A DNA stretch of 22,334 nucleotides from contig DQVH01000149.1 of NCBI GenBank assembly GCA_015661855.1, positions 1-22,334 on the forward strand. The letters run 5' to 3'. Position 1 is the first letter of the stretch. The number at the start of each line of letters is the position of its first letter. The notes beneath the pieces were generated by a model. The model made no database searches, was not told where the DNA came from, and saw only the letters and a list, made by a program, of their open reading frames with translations. Source of the DNA: Desulfurococcales archaeon. GTDB taxonomy: Archaea; Thermoproteota; Thermoprotei_A; CAZTBM01; SZUA-1508. The position numbers were made by a program, and so were the translations under genes. Shown piece after piece: positions 14,859-22,334 of this stretch.

Positions 14859-15658
14859 AATCTAACCCTTACCCCTGCTTTCCTTAAGAACTCTTTAATC
14901 TCCCTTATCCTATACCTTCCATAATGGAATATACTTGCAGCAAGTGCTGCGTCAGCACCAACCTTAAATGCCTCAAGTATATGTTCCGGTTTACCTGCAC
15001 CACCACTAGCAATAACCGGTATATTTACTGTTTCAACAACTCCCTTAATGAGTGTTAGATCGTATCCTAAGCCTGTACCATCTCTATCTATAGATGTTAA
15101 TAGTATTTCTCCTGCACCTAGTTCTTCAACCTTTCTAGCCCACCATATAGCGTCTATTCCTGTTGGTACTCTCCCACCATATATGTATACTTCAAACCAA
15201 AATGGTCTACCATTTTCATCAATAAATATCTTCGCTTTACTGTTTAATGTATAGTTACGTTTAGCATCTATAGCTACTACGACACATTGGGATCCAAACT
15301 CTAATGCTAGTTTCCTTATAGTCTCTGGTTTTTTAACAGCTAGTGTATTTATTGATATCTTGTCAGCACCATTCATTAATAGTTTTCTTGCATCCTCAAT
15401 GCTCCTAATACCTCCACCTACTGTAAATGGTATTGTAATGTTTTCGGCTACTCTCCTAGCTAAATCAATCATCGTCGTTCTACCCTCAAATGATGCTGAT
15501 ATATCTAGAAATACTAGTTCATCAGCACCTTCAGAACTATAGTATATTCCTAACTCTACTGGATCCCCCACATTCCTAAGGGATTTAAAGCGAATACCTT
15601 TTACAACTCTCCCCTTATCAACGTCAAGACATGGTATAATACGTTTTGCTAATGGCAT
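14855..15658 (-). CDS. hisF: Imidazole glycerol phosphate synthase subunit HisF
   Basis: HisF is the cyclase half of IGP synthase. It uses ammonia from HisH to convert PRFAR into IGP and AICAR. The 267-residue (beta-alpha)8 barrel shows catalytic D12 in PCLDVD and D131 in VVVAIDAKR, and phosphate-binding loops VGGGIRS (80-86) and IASGGAGKPEH near the C-terminus. Length is normal. It overlaps hisA by 10 bases and hisI by 4, which implies coupled translation, and hisH is two genes upstream. Confidence 0.97.
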   Translation of the reverse strand: MPLAKRIIPCLDVDKGRVVKGIRFKSLRNVGDPVELGIYYSSEGADELVFLDISASFEGRTTMIDLARRVAENITIPFTVGGGIRSIEDARKLLMNGADKISINTLAVKKPETIRKLALEFGSQCVVVAIDAKRNYTLNSKAKIFIDENGRPFWFEVYIYGGRVPTGIDAIWWARKVEELGAGEILLTSIDRDGTGLGYDLTLIKGVVETVNIPVIASGGAGKPEHILEAFKVGADAALAASIFHYGRYRIREIKEFLRKAGVRVRL

Positions 15659-16368
15659 TCCCCTACAACCTCTAACACTTCTTCAAGTTTAATTAGGCCT
15701 TCATATAGAGCTCTACCTATAATGACACCGTTAACACCAATCTCTTTAAGAGTGAGAATATCAGATATCGATGAGATACCACCAGCAGCAATAACCTTAA
15801 TGCTAACACGTCTCCTAATTTCACTAAGTGTAGTTGTATCTGGACCCTTAAGAGTGCCATCTCTTTCAACAGATGTAACTATTAACCATTCCACACCAAC
15901 ATTCTGAAGTTGAGTAGCTAATTCGATAGGAGATAGGTTTAGGCTTTCCCTCCACCCTCCAACAACAACTCTTGAACTCCTATAGTCTAATGCAACACCT
16001 ATTTTATCTCTACCAAAGTAGTTTATAGCCTTCATAAATAGTTTAGGACGTTTATAAACTAGTGTTCCTAGAATTACCCTTTTTACACCATAATCTAGGA
16101 GTGACGCTATAGTCTCAAAGTCTCTTATCCCTCCACTAACTTGTATTGGTATTCCACTCAAAGCCATATTCAGAATTATATTTCTATTACTTCCTCTACC
16201 TAATGCAGCATCGAGATCAACTACATGTATAAGTTTTATACCCTTCTCAATAAAGTCTTCAGCAAGCCTTATAGGGTTATCATGGTATACTCTTAGATAC
16301 CTGGTGTCTCCTCTAATAAGTCTTACAACTTTACCTCCCATTAGGTCTATACTCGGTATCACCATCAT
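15649..16368 (-). CDS. hisA: Phosphoribosylformimino-AICAR ribotide isomerase HisA
   Basis: HisA performs the Amadori rearrangement of ProFAR to PRFAR. The 239-residue half-barrel duplication shows the catalytic Asp pair, D8 in IPSIDLMGG and D170 in VERDGTLKGPD, and the phosphate loops VSGGIRD (77-83) and AAGGISS. It resembles HisF, its paralogue next door, as usual. The start ATG-ATG overlaps the hisH stop by 4 bases. Confidence 0.97.
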   Translation of the reverse strand: MMVIPSIDLMGGKVVRLIRGDTRYLRVYHDNPIRLAEDFIEKGIKLIHVVDLDAALGRGSNRNIILNMALSGIPIQVSGGIRDFETIASLLDYGVKRVILGTLVYKRPKLFMKAINYFGRDKIGVALDYRSSRVVVGGWRESLNLSPIELATQLQNVGVEWLIVTSVERDGTLKGPDTTTLSEIRRRVSIKVIAAGGISSISDILTLKEIGVNGVIIGRALYEGLIKLEEVLEVVGECH

Positions 16369-16964
16369 CTCTTGACCACCTTAAGAAAGTTTGAGAGTAT
16401 TCTTAGACCTACTTGGCCTGAACGTTCAGGGTGAAATTGAACACCAAATATACTGTTCTTCCCGGCAATACTTGGAAACCATACACCATAGTATGTTTCA
16501 GCAATAGTTATCTGTTCAGTAGGTTGAGGATAATATGAGTGTACAAAGTAAACGTAACTTCCATTCTTAATACCCTCAGTTATAGGGCTTGGCTTAATAT
16601 TTTCTAGTGTATTCCAGCCTATATGGGGTACTTTAACTGTACTTGGTAGTTTTATAACTCTACCCTTAAATATACTAAGGCCTTTAGAGGATCCCTCCTC
16701 ACTAGCTTCAAATAGGAGTTGATATCCTAGACATATACCGAGGAGTGGTGTTCCTGAAGTTACTTTCTCAATAAGTTTCTGCTTTACCTTCTCTAACCTC
16801 TTTAAAGCACTATCAAAACTTCCAACACCTGGTAGGATAACTCCATCAGCTTCGTTAATGTCTCTTTGTGAGAGACTTACTAAAACTTCACATCCTAGCT
16901 TTCTAAGCGCTGTTAGTAGGCTATAGAGGTTTCCAACACCAGTATTAGCTACATAGATTTTCAC
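16365..16964 (-). CDS. hisH: Imidazole glycerol phosphate synthase glutamine amidotransferase HisH
   Basis: HisH hydrolyses glutamine and channels ammonia to HisF. The 199-residue class I glutamine amidotransferase has the nucleophile C78 in GICLGYQLLFE, the catalytic H178 and E180 in GVQFHPERSG, and the oxyanion region PGVGSF (45-50). It overlaps hisB by one base and hisA by four, which fits the need for equal amounts of HisH and HisF. Confidence 0.97.
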   Translation of the reverse strand: MKIYVANTGVGNLYSLLTALRKLGCEVLVSLSQRDINEADGVILPGVGSFDSALKRLEKVKQKLIEKVTSGTPLLGICLGYQLLFEASEEGSSKGLSIFKGRVIKLPSTVKVPHIGWNTLENIKPSPITEGIKNGSYVYFVHSYYPQPTEQITIAETYYGVWFPSIAGKNSIFGVQFHPERSGQVGLRILSNFLKVVKR

Positions 16965-17533
16965 TAAATATACACCCCCTTAGTTGTAGTTGGGAAGTTT
17001 ATTATAGTCCATGCCTCCCTTAATGCTACCGCTAGGGCTTTAAATGCTGCTTCAACTTTATGGTGTTCATCAAAGCCGTAGATGACGTTTACATGTATAG
17101 TAGCTGGTATAGAGTATGCTAAGCTCCTAATAAAGTGAACCATAAGTTTAGAGTTTAAACCCTCTATACTCTCACATGTCAACTTAAGATCTACTACTGC
17201 ATAGGGTCTTCCAATAAGGTCTACAGCTGCTTCAGCTAGAGAATCATCCATGGGTACCCTTATATAACCAAACCTCTTTATACCAGTTCTATCCCCTAAT
17301 GCCATGCCCAGAGCTCTTCCGAGAACTAGAGCTGTATCTTCAACAATATGGTGTACTAGATCACCCTTAGCTTCAACCGTTAAATCCATTAAGCTATGTA
17401 TGCATAGGGTTTTCAACATATGGTTTAAGAATGGTATTGGCGTTTTAACATTATGTATACCTGAGCCGTCTAATCTCAACTCAACCCTAACATGTGTCTC
17501 TAAAGTTTTCCTTTCAGCAACACCCTTCCTCAC
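16964..17533 (-). CDS. hisB: Imidazoleglycerol-phosphate dehydratase HisB
   Basis: HisB dehydrates IGP to imidazole acetol phosphate and works as a 24-mer with two manganese ions per site. The 189-residue monofunctional enzyme shows the duplicated metal motifs HHIVED (61-66) and DEHHKVE (155-161) and conserved PFLNHML (34-40). The phosphatase domain fused to HisB in enterobacteria is absent; a separate HAD protein is encoded immediately upstream with a 4-base overlap. Confidence 0.97.
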   Translation of the reverse strand: MRKGVAERKTLETHVRVELRLDGSGIHNVKTPIPFLNHMLKTLCIHSLMDLTVEAKGDLVHHIVEDTALVLGRALGMALGDRTGIKRFGYIRVPMDDSLAEAAVDLIGRPYAVVDLKLTCESIEGLNSKLMVHFIRSLAYSIPATIHVNVIYGFDEHHKVEAAFKALAVALREAWTIINFPTTTKGVYI

Positions 17534-18630
17534 AATGATCCCTCCATGAGTATTGCTAGCTCATTAACTGTTGGAATTATTACTGGAACGTGCAATTTCA
17601 TAAAAACTTTAATTGTACTCTCAGGATTGATTGTATAGCGGTAAACTCCTACGAAAATTAACTCTCCTTCACAATTTACCCTTTTAGCCATGAGAGCGTC
17701 TTCAACTGAATCACCTAAATACATAGCATACTTATACGGTTTAAGTACTTTAAGACAATACCTTAAAGTATAGGGGTTGGGTTTAGAAATGGTGTTGTAG
17801 CTATGTCTATGCATACCTTTAGTAAGATCCTCAATAAATACAAGTGCGTTAGGCTTAAAGAACTTCTTTAGTATACTTTTGAGAACAAGTTCTGTAGCAA
17901 TTCTAGATCTACCTGTAACGATACCAAGTTTACCTCTAGTTTTATCTTTGAGAAGTCTAAGTGTCTCCTCTTTAACAATTAGCTCTTCACACTCTATTAG
18001 CCCTCTACTAACATTTAAAATAGGTTGACGTCCTGTAAGTTTAGAGTAGAGTTTTGAGCCATAGTAGTATTCATTAAATATCTGTACTAGAGGGCTTTCA
18101 TCGATTCCATTTGGGTATTTAAGGAGCTTACTTATTCTCATTAGGTATTCACACTTTACTTTTGGTAACCCCCTCATCCACTCCTCAATAGAAGCTATAC
18201 CTCTACTATCTACAGAGTTGACAACATTTTCTAATCCACTTATGAAATCTATACTTTCAACCTGTATAGCTGGCTGTGAAGGTATGCCTCTTTCACTTAG
18301 TGTTTTAGCAATTCTACTAAGGCTATTAATATCTAGTGTACTTAAAACGCCCATAATTATAGCATATGTTGTATCCCAGTCATTATTAAATCCACCAGTT
18401 AGTCTAAGCTTATGTATAGTCTCCATTACTAAATGTTCTGGAATAGTTATGTTAGTGAGTGTTTTTAGAAAGAAGTTTACCGTGTAATATATAGCTTTAT
18501 TGTAGGAGTTTAGTGTGTTTACTAATGTTCCATCAACATCAAATACTATTGCATCTACATTTTCAATTCGATACTTGATATCACTTCTATAGAGTACTAC
18601 TCCCTGAGGTGTTGTTAATGATTTATACAT
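17530..18630 (-). CDS. HAD-superfamily hydrolase, candidate histidinol-phosphate phosphatase
   Basis: The 366-residue protein has all HAD phosphatase motifs: DVDGT (31-35) with nucleophile D31 and acid D33, VTGRS (238-242), K283 in SKPNPYTLRYCL, and GDSVED (306-311). The cap insertion between motifs I and II is unusually large (about 200 residues) and contains GGFNNDWDTTYA (79-90), a segment I associate with an archaeal/cyanobacterial HAD subfamily near TIGR01548. It lies between hisC and hisB, overlaps hisB by 4 bases, and no other phosphatase of the pathway is in the operon, so dephosphorylating histidinol phosphate is the obvious candidate role. This is inferred from context. A different sugar or nucleotide phosphate substrate remains possible. 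Confidence 0.8.
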   Translation of the reverse strand: MYKSLTTPQGVVLYRSDIKYRIENVDAIVFDVDGTLVNTLNSYNKAIYYTVNFFLKTLTNITIPEHLVMETIHKLRLTGGFNNDWDTTYAIIMGVLSTLDINSLSRIAKTLSERGIPSQPAIQVESIDFISGLENVVNSVDSRGIASIEEWMRGLPKVKCEYLMRISKLLKYPNGIDESPLVQIFNEYYYGSKLYSKLTGRQPILNVSRGLIECEELIVKEETLRLLKDKTRGKLGIVTGRSRIATELVLKSILKKFFKPNALVFIEDLTKGMHRHSYNTISKPNPYTLRYCLKVLKPYKYAMYLGDSVEDALMAKRVNCEGELIFVGVYRYTINPESTIKVFMKLHVPVIIPTVNELAILMEGSL

Positions 18631-18631
18631 G

Positions 18632-19729
18632 CTAGTTTACTACCTCTGTAAGGGCTTTAATGAACCCCTTGAGTATACTTATAGGTGCAAGTGTTACTCT
18701 AACTAAGCATTTAAACCCTAGTATGTTACTGAATACTCTAACAATGTAGCCTCTCTTTAAAAGTTCACTACTAACTCTTTCACACTCAATATTACACCCG
18801 AAGGATACAAAGTTTGCTTGGGACGGGAAAACATGTAGTTTACTATACTTTTTTAACTCTTTGTAGAACCAGTCTCTAACTCTCTTAACTTCATTCCATA
18901 CTCTCCTAAAGTATTCTATTCTATCAAGTAGTAGTGATGCAAATTTTAGTGAAAATCCAGAAACTGGATATGGTTGCTGGAACTTCCTAATAGTATTTAT
19001 TACTTCTGCTGGTCCAACTATATAGCCTAATCTTATACTTGCAGCTGCGAATGATTTTGAGAACGTTCTTACAATAATAACATTATTTAGCTCTAGAGGG
19101 AGTTTATGAAGTTGTATCGTGGAGAATTCAGCATAGGCTTCATCTAAGACTACTATACCTTTAAAGGTTTCAGCAATTTCCCTAATGATATTTTCTGAAA
19201 CTACATGGCCTAATGGATTATTTGGATTACATAGTATGAACATACTTGACTTTTCTAAGATTCTACTTAGCTCATGAGTGTTTACTGTTAAATCTCTATT
19301 GAACACAGTGTACCTGTAGGGTATACCGTGTAATTTACACCTGTAATAATAGTATGTGAATGTTGGATGTATTGTGGTAACACCGCTCCTCCCAAAAGTT
19401 AACATTAATAAGTCGATTAGTTGATCTGAACCACAGCCTAGGAGTATGTTATCTTTATCAACTTTTAGGTAGTTTGCTAGTTTCTCACATACTTCATCTA
19501 CTAGGCCATTAGGGTATAATCTGTAATCTACTTCTTCTATGGCCTCTTTAGCAATAGATAACATGAATTCTTGTGGTACAAAGAGGTTCTCGTTAGCGTT
19601 TAGCTTTATTATATTCTCTGGAGGTGCCCTTATGTAGCGTGATGCCTCAATTAAGCTTATACCGGGCTTGTATTCTTGCTCTTGAGTGTGTTGAATACTA
19701 GTATTACAGGCTTTCATAGTACTCCCCAT
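18632..19729 (-). CDS. hisC: Histidinol-phosphate aminotransferase HisC
   Basis: HisC is the PLP enzyme that converts imidazole acetol phosphate and glutamate to histidinol phosphate. The 365-residue fold-type I aminotransferase shows KLNANEN (42-48), CNPNNPLG (167-174), DEAYAEF (196-202) and the PLP lysine K225 in TFSKSFAAASIRLGY. About 20 residues precede the normal N-terminus. They could be a real extension, since an ATG at codon 5 offers little difference. It starts 15 bases after hisG and ends one base before the HAD gene. Confidence 0.95.
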   Translation of the reverse strand: MGSTMKACNTSIQHTQEQEYKPGISLIEASRYIRAPPENIIKLNANENLFVPQEFMLSIAKEAIEEVDYRLYPNGLVDEVCEKLANYLKVDKDNILLGCGSDQLIDLLMLTFGRSGVTTIHPTFTYYYYRCKLHGIPYRYTVFNRDLTVNTHELSRILEKSSMFILCNPNNPLGHVVSENIIREIAETFKGIVVLDEAYAEFSTIQLHKLPLELNNVIIVRTFSKSFAAASIRLGYIVGPAEVINTIRKFQQPYPVSGFSLKFASLLLDRIEYFRRVWNEVKRVRDWFYKELKKYSKLHVFPSQANFVSFGCNIECERVSSELLKRGYIVRVFSNILGFKCLVRVTLAPISILKGFIKALTEVVN

Positions 19730-19744
19730 GGTATTATGTTTAGT

Positions 19745-20725
19745 TTACTGTTTTTGATCGAAGCATGCTATCTCATCTAGTGGTAGTACTTGTCTTGGTT
19801 TGTGAACTACTAGCCCTTGAGCATACCTTCTTAATAATGGTAGGATTTTGAGAAACGATTTTTCATCTATTACTGTATTTACAGCATACCAACCCTTCTT
19901 AGATAATGGGCTAATTGTGGGACCTTTTAGTGCTGGAAGTAAAGGTATTAGCTTACTTAAATTCTCTTCTTTAACATTAATGAATATGTGTAGTTTCTTT
20001 CGTGCTTCTACAACTCCTTTAAGGAGACTAAGTACGTCTAGTATTTTCTCTCTTTTTACGGGGTCTCTTAGTGAATTCTTATTTGCTATAAGGTGTGCTG
20101 AGGATTCAAGTATTACCTCGATAGGTTTTAGATTATTCCTTTCAAGAGTAACTCCGGTACGAGTTACATCGATTATTGCATCAGCTATTTCAGGTGGTTT
20201 AGCTTCGGTTGCACCAAAGCTAAGATATATCCTTACCTTACTATTCGTACCCTTCTTTAGCCATGGTGTAATTACTTGAGGTTCCGATTCACCAAACAAC
20301 CTCCTATAAGATTTTTGACTACTTATCCACGTACATGAAATATTTAAATACTCTGTGTAAATTATTAATGTACCCTTCTCTTCTAAAGTTTTCTTTAGTA
20401 GATTTTCAAAGTTATTTACATTTCTCCACTCTTTACTTACAGCTAATACTAATTTAACTTTACCATACTCTAGATCTTGAAGTACTTCAACATCAGCTTT
20501 AGTCTCTATAACCCAGTCTATCCCCGTAATACCGATATCGTAGAATCCCTCCTCTACAAGTCTAGGTATCTCCTGTGGTCTAAGTATTCTAACTTTGATA
20601 TCTGGATCATTAATTTCAGGTCTATACGACCTCTCATAACCTTCCAGTTTATACCCTGCTTCTTCGAGAAACTTAAATGTCTCTAACTCTAAGGAGCCTT
20701 TCGGTAAAGCAAATCTAATCTTCAT
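19745..20725 (-). CDS. hisG: ATP phosphoribosyltransferase HisG, long form
   Basis: HisG catalyses the first committed step, joining PRPP and ATP. The 326-residue protein is the long form: a periplasmic-binding-like catalytic part (about 1-215; start MKIRFALPKGSLELET, FGATEAKPPEIADAIIDVTRTG near 178-199, LESSAHLIANK) followed by the HisG_C domain (about 237-320) that usually binds histidine for feedback inhibition. HisZ is therefore not required. The frame opens at GTG 20734, but the ATG at 20725 matches the family start. As first gene of the operon it lies behind a 229-base upstream region. Confidence 0.96.
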   Translation of the reverse strand: MKIRFALPKGSLELETFKFLEEAGYKLEGYERSYRPEINDPDIKVRILRPQEIPRLVEEGFYDIGITGIDWVIETKADVEVLQDLEYGKVKLVLAVSKEWRNVNNFENLLKKTLEEKGTLIIYTEYLNISCTWISSQKSYRRLFGESEPQVITPWLKKGTNSKVRIYLSFGATEAKPPEIADAIIDVTRTGVTLERNNLKPIEVILESSAHLIANKNSLRDPVKREKILDVLSLLKGVVEARKKLHIFINVKEENLSKLIPLLPALKGPTISPLSKKGWYAVNTVIDEKSFLKILPLLRRYAQGLVVHKPRQVLPLDEIACFDQKQ

Positions 20726-20734
20726 CGCCCACAC

Positions 20735-20870
20735 CCTATACTCATGGGCTCAGTCTTACTAGATAGGGGGAGTTTTATCCCTCTCAAGCTACTTTTAGTG
20801 AATACACATACCTCCCACCATGTATTTCATCACATACAAATCTGCTTATACTATTTAAGTTTTTTTGTTA
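20735..20870 (-). promoter_or_regulatory. his operon promoter and leader region
   Basis: The minus strand has AAAAAAACTTAAATAG (about 20866-20851), a strong BRE/TATA-like element that predicts a start near 20831 and a leader of about 105 bases. A second, weaker box GGATAAAAC (20780-20772) would start near 20750. The leader contains an 11-codon ORF (20830-20795) and pairable segments: GGGA/TCCC (20781-20778 with 20771-20768), CCCTAT/ATAGGG (20768-20763 with 20739-20734) and GCCCA/TGGGC (20749-20745 with 20731-20727), the last two covering the hisG ribosome binding site. Which promoter is used is unknown. Confidence 0.45.
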
Positions 20871-20963
20871 AATAATCCGTGCTCTTTAGTAGAGGTGGAA
20901 TTAGGGTAGGCTGAAATATGTAAGGGCGTGTTGAAGGTTAAATTTGTATTTGTTGGATCTCCT

Positions 20964-21419
20964 TTACTTAATACTTTCTCTTTTAACTCTTTTACTATCA
21001 CCTACAATCCAGTATTCACCATTACTTCTCCTTTCAAGTTTAAATATTGGTACTTCACGTTTTACTCTCTCTAATACTTCTGATGCTACATTAAACGCTA
21101 TTCTCCTATTTGTAGCTGTAACGAATATGTATACTGTTGGTTCTCCAGGCTTTAAATTCCCTATTCTATGGTATATTATGACGTCTATTACTCCCTTAAT
21201 ATGCTTATAGCTTTCAGCTATCTCCTTTAATTTCTTGGACGCATATACTTCGTGTGCTTCATAAACTAACTCTTTAACCTCAGTACCATCTACGACCCCC
21301 TTAACAAAGCCTAGAAACATAACTAGTGCACCACCACCCTTATTAGTAGCTGTTAAAGTTAACTCTCTAACTATCTTATCAATTTCTAAGGGTTTTCTAA
21401 TTAACTCGCCATAGAACAT
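20964..21419 (-). CDS. moaE: Molybdopterin synthase catalytic subunit MoaE
   Basis: MoaE is the large subunit of molybdopterin synthase, which takes sulfur from MoaD thiocarboxylate to make molybdopterin for molybdenum or tungsten enzymes. The 151-residue protein has GGALVMFLGFVKG (29-41), HRIGNLKPGEPTVYI (84-98) and the probable active-site lysine K127 in VPIFKLER. The common HR of the segment after strand V.V is TNRR here (103-106), a mild deviation. The ATG has AAGGTG 7 bases upstream. No other molybdopterin gene is in the window. Confidence 0.93.
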   Translation of the reverse strand: MFYGELIRKPLEIDKIVRELTLTATNKGGGALVMFLGFVKGVVDGTEVKELVYEAHEVYASKKLKEIAESYKHIKGVIDVIIYHRIGNLKPGEPTVYIFVTATNRRIAFNVASEVLERVKREVPIFKLERRSNGEYWIVGDSKRVKRESIK

Positions 21420-21711
21420 TATATTACACCTTAGAGTAATTATGGTGACCTATATTTTCCGGGAAACCACTAGTCTAGCTTATGCGGAATCCCATATACG
21501 AGTTTATGGTATCGAGTAATGATCGCACTGTTCATAGTATTTTAAGGTTTTTGTATTCTTAGTCCGTATATAAGTTTCTATGGCGCTCTCATTTTGTAAA
21601 GGCAATTGTCTTGTTTCTCCCTTGAAAATCTTTAGCTCATTGGCTCTGGTAGATTTACGTTGAAGTGGTTTAGGGTTGCCGGTGAAAACGTAGTATAGTA
21701 GTATTATGTGT
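21420..21711. other. 292-base intergenic region between leuS and moaE
   Basis: No gene is supported here. The minus strand holds a TATA-like GGAAAATATA (21460-21451) close to moaE that would start its transcript near 21430, and a stronger GAAACTTATATACGG (about 21577-21563) further up that would start near 21546. A 22-codon minus-strand ORF (21535-21470) lies after the latter but shows no recognised family. No tRNA, no C/D box pair and no repeat was found. Confidence 0.45.
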
Positions 21712-22334
21712 TTAAAATTCTATGTATATTGCTGGTTTTAATGGTAGAGGTAGTTTTCTCTTATCTTTAATGTATGTTTTTACCTCATCGTAATAATATG
21801 TTTCGATTTCAGCTCCAATTTGTACTTTTATCCAGTCACTTAGCTCCCTTATAACATTCTTTTCGTCAATACCTGTCTTCATTATTAGAGTTCTTAACTG
21901 TGGGGGTAGTGTTGATACAAATTTGAATAATTGTACCGCCTTGGTACTTGCTATACGTTTATCTTTAGCTTTCGATATATACTCTCTTACAAAGTCCTTC
22001 ATAGGCTTACCTAACTCAAAGTATTCAATAGCTTTTCTCAACTCGTTGTACTCGTTAGGTTTAACTACAAGTATTGTTACCTTCCTAGGTTTCCTTCTTT
22101 GAACTCGAACAATCTCCCTAATATCATTTATTAGTCTATCAGTATACTCCATAGCTAGTATTGCTTCCGCATTGTAAAGTTCTTCTTCAACTTTAGGCCA
22201 TAAAGCATTAACTACGAATCCCTCTCCCCCTATTCTCTCCCACATTTCCTCAGCAAAGAATGGTGTATAGGGTGACATAACTCTAATCCATGCATCGAAA
22301 ATGTATGCTATAATGTGTTTAGCTGTTTCATCGA
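21712..22334 (-). CDS. leuS: Leucyl-tRNA synthetase, C-terminal part (5' end cut by window edge)
   Basis: Only the last 207 codons are in the window; the frame continues past the right edge, so the internal Met of MSPYTPFFAEEMWERIGGEG is not the start. This segment, with DETAKHIIAYIFDAWIRV before it, is the anticodon-binding helical domain of archaeal/eukaryal LeuRS. It is followed by the C-terminal tRNA-contacting domain (VTILVVKPNEYNELRKAIEY and the end LPLKPAIYIEF). The catalytic HIGH and KMSKS motifs lie outside the window. IleRS or ValRS is less likely given the archaeal-type C-terminal extension. Confidence 0.88.
   Translation of the reverse strand, partial: DETAKHIIAYIFDAWIRVMSPYTPFFAEEMWERIGGEGFVVNALWPKVEEELYNAEAILAMEYTDRLINDIREIVRVQRRKPRKVTILVVKPNEYNELRKAIEYFELGKPMKDFVREYISKAKDKRIASTKAVQLFKFVSTLPPQLRTLIMKTGIDEKNVIRELSDWIKVQIGAEIETYYYDEVKTYIKDKRKLPLPLKPAIYIEF

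Noticed and set aside
20749..20834. Possible C/D box small RNA (GTGATGA at 20834-20828 and CTGA near 20753-20750 on the minus strand)
   Set aside because: The distance is about 80 bases, longer than usual archaeal C/D RNAs, and no internal D'/C' pair or terminal stem was seen; the GTGATGA also coincides with the predicted his transcription start.
21576..21660. Plus-strand 27-codon ORF starting ATG GCG CTC after a TATA-like box
   Set aside because: The TATA-like box is only about 10 bases before the ATG, too close for a promoter, and the peptide resembles nothing known.
21712..22278. A free-standing 188-aa protein starting at MSPYTPFF
   Set aside because: The frame continues upstream to the window edge with typical LeuRS sequence, so this Met is internal.

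Overview
The window is a compact, AT-rich archaeal chromosome segment, almost certainly from a thermophilic crenarchaeote (Thermoprotei). The evidence is the set of archaeal and archaeal/eukaryal genes: ribosomal proteins L31e, L39e, S19e and LX/L18Ae, aIF6, prefoldin alpha, Rpp21 of RNase P, Nep1, the archaeal D-aminoacyl-tRNA deacylase DTD2, a PDCD5-type protein and a tRNA with a small anticodon-loop intron. TATA-like boxes and GGAGGTG-type ribosome binding sites fit this. The genus cannot be fixed from sequence reading alone.

Almost everything is on the minus strand, so the window is read right to left. Region 1 (11.2 kb down to 1) is a translation and secretion supercluster: rnp4, a YhbY-type CRM protein, S19e, PDCD5, L39e, L31e, aIF6, LX, prefoldin alpha, ftsY, dtd2, secE, spt5, L11, L1, L10, L12 and alaS (cut by the left edge). 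Two of its genes, secE (58 aa, TTG start) and L39e (51 aa), are very short. L11 is unusual: no ATG, GTG or TTG precedes its conserved N-terminus, and the only codon that gives the expected protein at the right distance from a strong ribosome binding site is ACG.

Region 2 (11.2 to 14.0 kb) is the only break. nep1 is the sole complete gene on the plus strand and faces rnp4 across a shared AT-rich promoter. It is followed by a minus-strand tRNA-Glu(CTC) with an intron and an encoded CCA, a small four-helix membrane protein of unknown function, and a DUF401-type multi-spanning membrane protein.

Region 3 (14.0 to 20.7 kb) is a tightly overlapping histidine biosynthesis operon in the order hisG, hisC, HAD phosphatase, hisB, hisH, hisA, hisF, hisI. 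Two points stand out. HisI is fused at its C-terminus to a type I phosphoribosyltransferase-like domain with a degenerate PRPP loop. A large HAD hydrolase sits between hisC and hisB and is a good candidate for the histidinol-phosphate phosphatase. hisD and hisE are not in the window. A 229-base stretch upstream of hisG holds a strong TATA-like box, a tiny ORF and possible hairpins around the hisG ribosome binding site.

Region 4 (20.9 kb to the end) holds moaE for molybdopterin synthase and the C-terminal end of an archaeal leucyl-tRNA synthetase that runs off the right edge. No IS elements, CRISPR arrays, rRNA genes or clear phage genes were seen. The best candidates for something undescribed are the HisI-phosphoribosyltransferase fusion and the ACG start of L11.
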